In this document: piece by piece, positions 50,710 to 60,529 of the stretch
Layout of the letters: each line of letters begins with the position of its first letter
How positions within the stretch are numbered: the stretch's first letter is position 1
Source: Jackrogersella multiformis
Lineage: Eukaryota > Ascomycota > Sordariomycetes > Xylariales > Hypoxylaceae
Length of the DNA stretch: 64,000 nucleotides
Direction of reading: 5' to 3'
NCBI GenBank assembly: GCA_902806575.1
Contig: CADCXD010000008.1
Location: forward strand, 1,550,001 to 1,614,000
Program-made: the position numbers and the translations under genes
Notes under the pieces: model-generated
Databases searched by the model: none
Seen by the model: only the letters and a program-made list of their open reading frames with translations
What the model was told of the DNA's origin: nothing

Positions 50710-50860
50710 ATGCCGCTTCAGGTCACATCCGCGCGACCTATTGTCCATTTTGTGACAAAAGTCCGCGCGGGTAGTGAGACAACTGTCGGCACTCCCACGA
50801 GGCTGGTCTTGACTAACGGCAGCATCTTTCCTGGGGAAAGCATCGGTCGTGTAGCGCAAT
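50710..50860 (+). pseudogene. Possible N-terminal fragment of carbamoyl-phosphate synthase small domain
   Basis: A 68-codon plus-strand frame starts at 50710. After an RAGSETTVGTPTR segment it contains RLVLTNGSIFPGESIG, which fits the first strands of the carbamoyl-phosphate synthase small domain (L.L.DG..F.G.SFG). The expected continuation (..GEVVFNTG) is absent; after SIG the sequence turns unrelated and ends at 50916. Only about 18 residues carry the resemblance, so this is a hint of a gene relic and not a firm call. Confidence 0.25.
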
Positions 50861-51591
50861 TTGGATATACATTTACTAAACTGAATTCCAAGCGACCAGC
50901 TAAGCAATTACACTAGGTACTATAAGCGCAAACGATTAGTCCAACGCCGCTGGTTTTTGCTGTGGCTCTTCTAATCTTTCTTCATGGGATGATCGGCGGC
51001 GCGTAGCATGTCTTACACACCGCCTGGCCTCGTTCGCACGTGCTCACATGCGCTGAAGAATAGTTACGCCGTTCTATTAGAAGAGCAGCCTAGTCCGAGT
51101 AGAACTTAAATAAGAATTGTCTAGAAGATATTTGATAAAGTCTAGATAATCTAGGCCTTGGAAATAACATGGGATAGTAACGGCTGGCGCTTCGTGGCGC
51201 TTCTAGCCCCCTAACCTCCGTAACCTCTTCACCAGGCCCCTGACATACTAAAACCCGTCTCGACCATATTAGCTACCTCCTATAATAGGTATATTGACCA
51301 TTGTGTTAACCAGTATATTAATGAGTCGTAGAGGAAAATAATAAATGCTCGTGAAGGACAAGTGACAAAAACAAGCTATTCTCGCTACCAGTGCTATGTA
51401 GTTGTCTTGCGTAGCATGATCAACATAAGAAATTCCCTAGCTGAATGTTTGACAGCTGGGGATTTTTGCATAGATCGACCCTAGTATTTATTTTTAAAGG
51501 TCGAGTCCATTGGATGGAATGGCAGTAACGGAGATTCCCGCGGCGTTGTATTATCACGTGCGTTGACGCGCTTGCTGTGGCTTGATGAATA

Positions 51592-51638
51592 ATACCTAGG
51601 TACCTACCTAGGTACATACTAGGTACCTAAGTACCTAC
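51592..51638. repeat. ACCTAGGT palindrome cluster
   Basis: ATACCTAGGTACCTACCTAG, then GTACATACTAGGTACCTAAG: several overlapping palindromic copies in gene-poor DNA. Confidence 0.8.
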
Positions 51639-52814
51639 AACGTGAAATCCATTGCCCAGAGGTGGTGATGCTCTTTTCGCCACATTTTGGTACCTAAATA
51701 TAATTGAGTTTAGAGGCATAGGCACCTGATAGGTATTGTACAAGTACGAATATTTTGTACAACATTAGGTACCTAGGGTATCCTAGGTAAGGTTTTAAGA
51801 CAGTCGTGCTTCTTCCTCCCTCCAGGTCCCTCCTTGCCCGGCGCTCAATTCCCGCAACTTCCATTATTATAAGGTAGGTGTTACGACTCTTCTATTATAA
51901 CCCATGGAATAGCTAAACCTTTTTTTTCTTTCTCCCATTCAATCCTCTTTTGGCTTCTTCCTCCGCCACTACTTTAAAATTCATCATATGCTGATCAATT
52001 GATCGTGCGAATAATTGTACAAATTCTCTTACCAATTCTCGTACAAAAAGATGGGGGTTCTCACCTGCAAGAATCCACATGTTGACGTCATGTTCTCAAA
52101 AGCCAGCGCATCCTCGTCTATCGTGTACCTAGCTCCAACTCCAACCCCAAAATTGGCGTTCGTCCGAAGCGATTCGGGTCATAGACCTTATTCAAAAATT
52201 CTACCCGAATCACACTTAAACATCTGCGATTATGAATATCCGATGCTACTATTAAGGAAATCCCATTAAGGAAATTGGCAACGTCGCCATTCAGGCAAGG
52301 TACAACATGTTACCTGATAGAGGCTCTGGGAGTCTTGAGATGAGCGATTACTTAGCTATCTCCTAGCTACCTCCCACCTCCCACCTACCTAAGGTAGGCT
52401 AGGTAGCTTAGCTAGGGGTAGGTAGGTTGTATCATTCTTGGCACCGGCTATATTTACAAGGATTGAAGCTTGAAGTGGAAAAAGCTCGGTTCTCTTCGCC
52501 GAGTCGACCGTTCTAACATGTCACCTGGCCTACCCTCTACGTAGGCAGGCAGGTAGGTACACTATCTGCTGTTGAAATAATTTCTGATGTTGTGCTCAGG
52601 CGACTCATGTGCGCCTCGAACTCATGACATTGAACTACCCCACGCGGTTAGCTCTTCATCAATGAGATCCCGGTACTAGGTATCAACGTCCTAAGGGGTT
52701 TCGACAATGATTAACTAGGTACCCAAGTACCCCTAGGATGTGAATATCGGGTTCAAGCATAGACGGGCATCTGTTGCTTCTCGAGCACATGTGTGATGGC
52801 GATATTCGCAAGTT

Positions 52815-52838
52815 ACGCATACGCATACGCATACGCAC
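52815..52838. repeat. (ACGCAT)n microsatellite
   Basis: Nearly four tandem ACGCAT units, running into a CACACATATA stretch. Confidence 0.9.
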
Positions 52839-53576
52839 ACACATATAATGGGCTAGGTTAGGTAATTACTAATAATATGCCAAGGTGAAAGGTTGTTGGT
52901 CCGGGCTCGATGGGTATTGCGGCGAAGCGACGGATATTGAATCTGGGTGCGAGTTGCACTCCGTAACGAGCGTAGCCGCCGAGAAGTATTTCCGCACCTT
53001 GGATTTTAACAATCAATAAATCCATCCGTACCTGACAGGGCGGCAATCTAGCCTAGGTACCTAGTGTACCGTTCCAGAATCCACCAAGGACTGGTACATG
53101 ATACTTGTTTGATAGAAGCCATCAAGTTGTCCATCTCGCAGTCGGAAAATGAATTCTATTTACAGAATCTTTAATTTTAAAGACGCGGCCTGCCAAGGAA
53201 CCTGAACGACTCACATCACTTTGATTAATCCAGATCGATCCCGCAGCTTATGGAATTGATCTTCTCCACAACATCTCAACCATACTTACCTACCTAGGTC
53301 CTAGGTAAATACTCAATGGTTCCCATGTAGTATTCGGGTCTCGACTCCGTTAACAGCCGCATTGATTTATAGAGTACGAATACAACCTCACAAAAATCAA
53401 AACTATAAACAATAAACAATAAAAATTATTACGGAAAAGCAACAACCATGCTGCTATCGACGAATAATATCTAATGGTTTAGGTGTTGGGCTAAGTTGCG
53501 AGTTCGACGATGAGTTGAATCTTGATCTTCCTAGATAAGGGGAATTGGACATCATACCATGCCTAGACCCTTAGAG

Positions 53577-53656
53577 CCTCTGAACCTCAGACCCTCAGAA
53601 TCTCAGACCCTCAAAACCTCAAAATCTCAGACCCTCAGACCCTCCCTCCCTCCCTC
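53577..53656. repeat. Imperfect CTCAGACC tandem array
   Basis: Repeated CCTCAGA / CCTCAAA units of 8-9 bases continue into (CCCT)n at 53640-53656. The strand is strongly polypyrimidine-biased. Confidence 0.85.
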
Positions 53657-56568
53657 ATATGTCGGCTTTGTTTCCCCGCAGTAGAAGCACAAAGAAAATG
53701 TATCCACCACCTAATGCAATACCGGTACATTCGACGGTGTCCGGGAGTTGTTCCGGAACGTCGCGTTACATGTCTGGGGGAGCGATTATAGGGGAGACAT
53801 ATTCCTCCTAACCTCAATTCTGTCCTCCTCGTTCGATTTCGAAGATAACGCCTGTCTCGCTGTCTCGCATAGTTGGTAATGTTTTTATCGTCGTCGAGCC
53901 CGGCAGTCTGAAGCCATACCCGCTCGGGATCGACATAGCGCGTCCGGGGCTGTCATGCTTTCACCGCTTCGTTGCATAAACACTATCGACCATGCTCTTG
54001 TATCCCATCCGGCAGGGAGTCCCGCATGCTGTTCGACCAGCTTAAGTCTACACAAGACCAATTAGTTGATTATTGCCTACGTGGCATAGGCTGAATTGAC
54101 GTCTTGCATTCGACTAGTCTATACATGAAACAGACGCTCACCCAATAACAGATCAGAAAGTCCCAGATGACTGAAACTGCACCGGCATCTGATGATGCCC
54201 ATGCAGCGAGGCTACACTAATGAGAGCATCATGAAAATATCCCGACTGGTTCACTGGAGAAATCCACCAAATACCGATATCATCTGATGGGTAGCGTGGT
54301 TCAAGCCTGAACGCTCTCGACCAATGCATCGACTTATATAAGAACATCTGGACATGACCGCATATTATATTCAGTAGTAAGGTTCCTTATTAGAAACCTC
54401 AGCTCTGTTTCTGGCGCTTTACATCGGGCCTTGATACCCTATAGGACGCTGGCCGCATCGCCAACGTCGAAAGCTGTGTTTGTTTAGCTACCTGCTCACC
54501 ACCACGTTCGAAAAGGTCCTTGTGGCTCAATTTCATCATTGCCCGTAGCTACCTCGACGTTCACTTCGCACGTCTTACCTAATCCTATTCGCTATCATCT
54601 TATACATCGGCCGAATTGTACCATAGTATGTATTGTCTGTCTTGCATGCCAAGCTTTACGATGCGACATATCCTCCACAACTACCTGTATGGTATACCAA
54701 CTTCCTTGCGGGACATTGGCTCACCCGTACCGGGTTCAAGGTCACATCATCGGCCGAGCGTACTGTAATCATGCAGCTTCCGCACATTACCGTTGCCCTT
54801 TTGAGTATTGCCTCGTCAACCGCCCATCGTGGTTGGTGGTGGAATGTCCCTATGTTGCATACTGACGGTTTGGTGATGTATTATTTTCGGACAACGCCGT
54901 AGTTTATCGAGTATGCAATTGGTGTAAAATGAGGCATATCAACCAACGCCTTGCGCATATTTCCGGTTCTTTTGAAAAAAATATTGACGACTCATATCGA
55001 CGACCGGTGTTGCTAAACTTAGTTATCAGCCAGCATATCAGAGCGTACGTCAGTGAGTAAAATTCGAGGTGATCTACAGATCTACTTCGTGTCGATAACC
55101 GGACGGGGATCATTTTGTAGATCTACCAAGATGTTCCTTGCGAGCGGGAGGTGCTCGTTTTTAATTCATCGCCTTGCCTGGAATAAGCTATTCTAGGAAG
55201 ACTGGGAAGACTAAGAAAGGCTAGGAAGAAGAGCTGTCAGGATGGCATTGACGACGCCACCTCCGTCTAGTAGTACCTATGCATGAGAAGGAACCCACAT
55301 TAAAGGCGGCGGCATGTTCCCTTTCCGTACCCCCTTTTTAGGGCCCTAGCGCCTTAGAATTTGCCCGTCGACTTTTTTATCCGTGATTACGAGATATCAT
55401 CAAAACGTTATTAAGGTTATCCAGAATTCCATGTCTAAAGATAGTTAAGCAATTTAAGCTTACCAGTTAAGACCAGCTAATGCCAATTAATAGGAAGGAC
55501 CAGTTAAGTTATCCGCCCGGCCGAGAAACTCTGTTCGGAGGGTTACACCGGTGCTGGCTCCGGATAGGAGTTCTGGACAATTTTAACGATGCGCCGTCCC
55601 TTGGACTCCACTGGACCCTATTAAACTCTAAAAGACACGGAACCGAATTTACCTACGAGCTGCGAGCATACTTACCTTACATAGTGCATACCTAGTAGTA
55701 CCTGCACTAAGTAGGTAGTTTGCACGGGTAAGAAGAAGGACGGACTATTGATTTTATGTCGCATTCCATGCATTCCCCATGCAGTGAATCCCTCTGCCTG
55801 CAGGGTACCTTAGGTAGGTAAGGTACTGTACCGCTGAACCAGTTACCAGGGCTCCTATACACTACCTAACCTTTATAGACCTTGCCTATAGGGCTATCTA
55901 ACGCTACTGTGACTGGCCTACAGAGGATCGCAGCTACCCCTAACCCCTAAACGTCACGTACGGCCGAGACATTGAACCGTCCTCCGGCGGCTATCTAGCT
56001 CGTCAGTTCTATCTGTGACTGATAGCGATGAGTTCCCATTATTGAATATTACTAATGGATGTCACTTACTACCTACATACTAACTACACCACTTCTAGGA
56101 AGGCTACCTAGGCTACCTAGGTAGGTTAGGTAGGTAGGTATGTAGAAGAGTCGAGGCCATAGGACAATTTCTTTCGGGCCTTCCCGACACTCATCCTTGA
56201 GTCGATTAGGACCCTCTTCCCCTCGCTTGGGTCCGGGGCAAATGTTTTAGTCGGAGAAGATGTTTACATACTAGTAGTAGTTTGGTAAATGTTTGAATTG
56301 CTTTACCTTGATGCTTTACCTTAACATACATTATTACCGAGATATACCTTAGCATATACCTACCTATACTACGGCAGCCCAACTTATATCCACGCGGCTC
56401 CGACCCGACCCTCAGGGTCTGCTACGACATGGCCATGGCACCCTTATCGCTATATCACACCCCGTCGCGTCGCGTACACGCTCGATGGTTTTTTTGTCGT
56501 CAAAAAGGATCAACCAAGCGACGGCTCGCCAATGCACCCGACCTCGTGTTCAGCGGTATGTTGGACCC

Positions 56569-56739
56569 TTATTCCGTCATCCCGTTATACCAACTGAGCC
56601 GTTCCTGCGCACGGGAATCCCTCCTTATGCGCGTTTGCATCATCCCGTAGGGCGCCGGGGCGCCTAATAGCACTGCCACACCGACCACGACCACGGCTCC
56701 GCAGATCATTACCAATTGTGCCGTATGGGGGCCGGCCAT
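56569..56739 (-). CDS. Possible small single-span membrane protein, 56 residues
   Basis: An ATG at 56739-56737 opens a 56-codon frame ending in TAA at 56571-56569. The peptide begins MAGPHTAQLVMICGAVVVVG and continues VAVLLGAPAP, a clear N-terminal membrane helix. Next comes YGMMQTRIRRDSRAQERLSW and a short YNGMTE end, a basic amphipathic helix. The hydrophobic-then-basic layout and the GC-rich third positions suggest a real small protein. Plus-strand frames over the same bases (56429-56667) look random. I do not recognise a family. It could be organellar or ER-anchored; alternatively it is an exon or chance. Confidence 0.42.
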   Translation of the reverse strand: MAGPHTAQLVMICGAVVVVGVAVLLGAPAPYGMMQTRIRRDSRAQERLSWYNGMTE

Positions 56740-57555
56740 GTTTGCCGGAACTGTCTTTAGGCGCCTTAATAGACCTCCATTATATGAATCTATTGATTTT
56801 TCTCCTTTCTTTCTGGAAGCTCTCTAACCCTTTTTTTTTTCTCCGCGACCCCAGCAGCCCGGGAAAATCCCAAGAATGGTAGAAAGGGTCTTCTTGCGGA
56901 TTCTTACCTACTTAGGTACTTACACGTGCGTTTGGCTGCTGGGGAGTTAAGCTTAGGTCCTGCATGATCGTACGATGTAACCGTAGATTTGCCAGGTCCC
57001 AAGATACTGTTTAGTTTACTCTCTTTTGTTTGTTTCTCGAGGAAACCCTGTTATAGTATACCATCATCTCGAAAGATCGACACGGCTGATGCTCTTCGCA
57101 GCCTTAACAGCCGCTCGGTAGTCCTAACACGAGATATGGCGCCGTCGCCGACAACGTCGTCGACTAGCATTTTGCCTTGTTTGCGCCGCCTACACAGTAT
57201 AGCTTACTGGTTTGCGGGCTCGTATGCACATATTGAGATTTGGCCCTTGTAGGACTATTAACTTCGGTAAGTCAAGTCGTCAGCAATCAATAGTACTTTT
57301 ACACTTGTACCGATACAGGAACAATACAACCTGAACCCGACCCATGGGAACATCGTGGTATAGTCGCTACCTACTACGCATACACCCCCACCCCCCAGAC
57401 TAGTTATATCATCATCAGCTACGCTGGGGGTTCAATCTACGAGATGACAAGACGCTTATGAATCCACGTTCCTGGCGATCTTCTCGGAGAATTCCTTCTC
57501 AAAACTTGGAAATAGAGTAGCAGATGACAGGACAATATTGATTATACTCTCGTGT
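56740..57555. other. Spacer with a possible coding fragment
   Basis: No firm gene. A minus-strand 40-codon frame near 57170-57050 (starting MLVDDVVGDGAISRVRTTER) has a coding-like composition but no splice partner. A long T run near 56829 and an ACTTAGGTAC motif near 56910 are present. Confidence 0.4.
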
Positions 57556-57889
57556 TCAACTCTGTAGGAGGACCACGAGCCACGCAATCAGCAAAATAGG
57601 AATATTATTCGCGCCCTTTTTCGCGCCGGTACTCGACGGAGGCGATGGTTCACTGCCGTGACCTGCCGGCACTGTGTATGGCAGTCTTGTTTAGCGACGC
57701 GCTCGCTTATAATAGGGGGTAGGTGCGAGAGGCTGCGAGGTCTTGGGCGTGTGCGTCGCCATCGTGACATTTTCGTCTATCCCCATCGGGATAGGAGGTA
57801 GTTCGCTTACCCTTGGGGACGGCAAAGGAAACAAGTTCAGGCTCACGAGGGAATTCCTCTTTTGGACCTCCTCGGTGACAGCACGGCAA
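57556..57889 (-). pseudogene. Possible 3' exons of a GPI-anchored or tail-anchored protein gene, 5' end not found
   Basis: Two candidate exons: 57889-57811 and 57671-57556. The donor is AAGG|GTAAGC. The branch CGCTAAAC lies 18 bases before the acceptor CACAG, and phase 1 matches. The second exon encodes PAGHGSEPSPPSSTGAKKGA, then NNIPILLIAWLVVLLQS and a stop. A Ser/Pro/Gly stalk followed by a small-residue site and a terminal hydrophobic tail is the layout of a GPI-anchor signal. The first exon is preceded by CCTAG, a possible acceptor, and has two adjacent Cys. No signal-peptide exon was found upstream, so this may be a gene remnant or a misread. Confidence 0.3.
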
Positions 57890-58267
57890 CTAGGTAGCAT
57901 GTGAATAGTTGCAGTGCTTAAGCGCTAGGAGCTATATCCCGTTTTTCCCTCTTCTTCTTCTAAAGGGAACTCGGACTTGCACAGGCCTACAGGCCACACT
58001 AGCATCACGGAATCGACATAGTGAACTAGACTCAATTCATTACTGTATACCGATGCTGTTATACCATCACGACATGCAACATGCTACTGCCATTGCGAAC
58101 TCCCGTGAAATTAGGTTCGGCAGTCCCTTCAGCCACCTAGATCCAGTGCCGGTAGATAGTAAACAGGATAGTAAACAAGATAGCAAACAATGATGTACAA
58201 AGAAAATACAAACCTTGGAACGCATTAGTCAACGAATGCGTACCTCAGCGGTTTGCGATGAGGCATT

Positions 58268-60529
58268 TTACACTAATTCGACGGAGCCGTCTTCATCTTC
58301 ATCCAGTAGCCCTAAGCCGCTATCGTACTTCCTCTTCTTGTTCCCCTTGCCCGTCTTCGCCAGTGCGCCGGCGAGGTACGCCCCAGCGCTTAAGGGACTA
58401 CCCTCGGGAGTAGTAGCCTCATCCTCATCCCCGCGCTCCCCTTCTTCGTCTCCTCCTTCGCCAGTACCGACACCGACACTCCCCGCTCTACCACCACCGC
58501 CACTACCACCCTTCCTCGGCGTAGCCAGAAACTCCGCGCTCATCCTCAACACCCGCTCGAGCTCGGCCTTCATCGAATCGACGGCCGAGTTCGCCCTCTC
58601 CCTCTCCTCGTCCACGAGGCGGCTCAGCCCCAAGTTCTCGACCCGCAGCTGCCGCACCGTCTCGTGCGCCTCGTGCAGGCTGCGCCGGACGTCCTCGATG
58701 CCCCGGCGCAGCTCCACCACGCGCGCGTCCCGCACCGACAGCGCCGCCCCGTGGTACTTGTTCAGCGCCCTGACCTCGCTCGCCCGCCGCCTCTGCAGCT
58801 CCTCCAGCTGCGTCCTGAAGCCCTCGGCCTGCTCCCTCACCGACGCGAGCTTCGCCTCGAGCTTCGCCGCGCTGGCCTTGCTGTCGGCGAGCTCGGCCTG
58901 GGCGCCGGCGGTCTCGGCCGCGCGCAGCGTCGTCGAAGCCTTGCTCTCGTCCTCCATGCGCTGCACGAGGCCCTCCAGCTCCGCGACGTCGCGGCGGTAG
59001 CCCTCGGCGGCGCCCTTGAGGCGCTCGACGCCGACCTCGAGGTCGGCGATACGCTCGTCGCGCTCGCTCAGCGCGGCGCTGTCGGCCTCGCGGCGGCGCC
59101 GCATCCCGTCCATGGCGTCGACGCGCGCGCCCAGCTGCTGCCGCAGCGACAGCTCCAGCGCGTGGTACTCGTCGACGGCGTCGTCGCCCTCCTTGACGCG
59201 GCGCGCCAGGTCGCGCAGCCGCACGAGCACGAGGTCCAGCACCTGCGCGCCGCGCGACGACAGCGGCAGCGTCAGCTCCCCCGGCGTCAGGTACTCGAGC
59301 TCTAGGCGGGCGGAGCGGAAGGCGCCGGTCAGGGACGTAACGATCTCGCCGGCGTCGCCGCCCGCGAAGCCCAGCGCGCTGAGCGACGAGTTGAGGTGCA
59401 GGAGGGCGGCGGTGCGGTCCGAGAGCGCCTGCAGCACGGCTTCGAGGTGCGCTTCGACGTCCTGGCGGCCGTCGGCCGGGGTGCTGGCCGCGGCGAGCTT
59501 GTCCGCGATGCGCGTCTTGAAGGTCTCGTGGGTCTCGAGGACTTCGGTCAGCTTGGTCAGCTCGAGGCGCAGAGACCCCAGCTCGGCTTCGAGAGCCTCC
59601 TTCTCGGGGTCTGGAAGCGAGGCTTGCACTCCCATGTGGTGGGACTGCGGCGTTACGGAGGCGCGTCGCCGCATGGATACCGGTGTGGTAGGTAATGTCG
59701 GACTGGTGCAGGGCGGCGTGGGGAAAGACGCCGACGCGCGGGTTTTCGAAGGCGTGCTGCATACCAGGTCCGCCATTGTGGCATCACCGAAGCGTTCGTC
59801 GTCATCGTCGTCGTCTATATCCATGCCCATGTAACTATCGGAAAACGGATCTCTCGCAGCTAACGTCCAGTCGTAGTTCATCGTTTTGTCGCCATCCGGG
59901 CCGGACCCAGAGCGGTTATGTAGCTCGCTCCGAAGCATCTCGATCTCCTGCTCGAGCTCTAGGATGCGTTCGGTGTCCTGGGCCATGGTGGTATTCTGCA
60001 GCCTCTCGATCTCGTGGTCTTTCTCCGAGAGCGCGTCCCGCAGGCGCTGCAGCTCGGCCTTGTGGTCCTGTGCGCGCCGCCGCTTTTCCGTGTTGATGAC
60101 GTTCATCTCCTCGCTCAGCCCGTTGCGGCGGATGCGTCGCTTGACGCGGTCGTCGAGGACCTGGCGCAGTGAGAGGAAGCGCACTTCGTTGGTGCTGCAA
60201 TTGCTGCCATCTTGGCATAGCTCGTCTTCTTCCTCTTCTGCGTGTGGCCTTCGACGGGCTGGTGCGGACTGCCGCCGGCGTTTAGGTGAGGGAGCAACAC
60301 CAAGAGACGTGCGGCGGACCATGGGTGTTAGTCCTGTTGACGAGGACACCCCTTGGTGCTCAATTTCCGGGCCTGGGTCTGAAAACCGGACTCTCTTCTT
60401 GGATCTGGGTTTACTTGGGGTCTTCAAAATTGCTGTTTCTAACCGCGACGGTTCTGATGGCCCTGCCCCTCCAACACTAGCTCGCGGCGTGCGACGAAGC
60501 GCGATGGGAAGGTCTTGTTCCTCCCCCAT
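58268..60529 (-). CDS. Coiled-coil protein of unknown function
   Basis: A single open frame of 753 codons from ATG 60529 to TAG at 58270-58268. The N-terminus (about 1-130) is disordered and basic, with KTPSKPRSKKRVRFSDPGP, SPKRRRQSAPARRR and an EEEEDEL acidic run, so nuclear import is likely. A heptad-rich coiled coil covers about 130-215 (HKAELQRLRDALSEKDHEIE). A spacer with MDIDDDDDDERFG follows, then long coiled coils from about 310 to 690. The C-terminus is Gly/Ser-rich and then acidic. Predicted helices with nuclear signals suggest a structural nuclear, spindle-pole or kinetochore-type protein, but no family is recognised. The 58.5-59.8 kb part is very GC-rich, which opens long spurious frames on both strands. 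Confidence 0.85.
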   Translation of the reverse strand: MGEEQDLPIALRRTPRASVGGAGPSEPSRLETAILKTPSKPRSKKRVRFSDPGPEIEHQGVSSSTGLTPMVRRTSLGVAPSPKRRRQSAPARRRPHAEEEEDELCQDGSNCSTNEVRFLSLRQVLDDRVKRRIRRNGLSEEMNVINTEKRRRAQDHKAELQRLRDALSEKDHEIERLQNTTMAQDTERILELEQEIEMLRSELHNRSGSGPDGDKTMNYDWTLAARDPFSDSYMGMDIDDDDDDERFGDATMADLVCSTPSKTRASASFPTPPCTSPTLPTTPVSMRRRASVTPQSHHMGVQASLPDPEKEALEAELGSLRLELTKLTEVLETHETFKTRIADKLAAASTPADGRQDVEAHLEAVLQALSDRTAALLHLNSSLSALGFAGGDAGEIVTSLTGAFRSARLELEYLTPGELTLPLSSRGAQVLDLVLVRLRDLARRVKEGDDAVDEYHALELSLRQQLGARVDAMDGMRRRREADSAALSERDERIADLEVGVERLKGAAEGYRRDVAELEGLVQRMEDESKASTTLRAAETAGAQAELADSKASAAKLEAKLASVREQAEGFRTQLEELQRRRASEVRALNKYHGAALSVRDARVVELRRGIEDVRRSLHEAHETVRQLRVENLGLSRLVDEERERANSAVDSMKAELERVLRMSAEFLATPRKGGSGGGGRAGSVGVGTGEGGDEEGERGDEDEATTPEGSPLSAGAYLAGALAKTGKGNKKRKYDSGLGLLDEDEDGSVELV

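Larger units (their letters stand above)
50917..56568. other. Gene-poor region, distal upstream of the csp-2-like gene
   Basis: No supportable gene in 5.6 kb. ACCTAGGT clusters occur at 51592-51638, 51769, 52380, 53050, 53290 and 56101-56145. There is an 11-bp inverted repeat (50965-50975 / 51076-51086), an (ACGCAT)n run (52815-52838), a CTCAGACC array (53577-53656) and a tRNA-like relic near 52613-52667. On the minus strand near 53650-53760 a short frame ends in a hydrophobic GGGYIFFVLLLRGNKADI tail, but it opens only 25 codons upstream and is left uncalled. Confidence 0.5.

Noticed and set aside
58503..59834. 419-codon minus frame and 213- and 272-codon plus frames over the coiled-coil gene
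   Set aside because: They arise from GC-ending codons of the true frame; the peptides are monotonous Arg/Ala/Gly or Ser/Arg strings.
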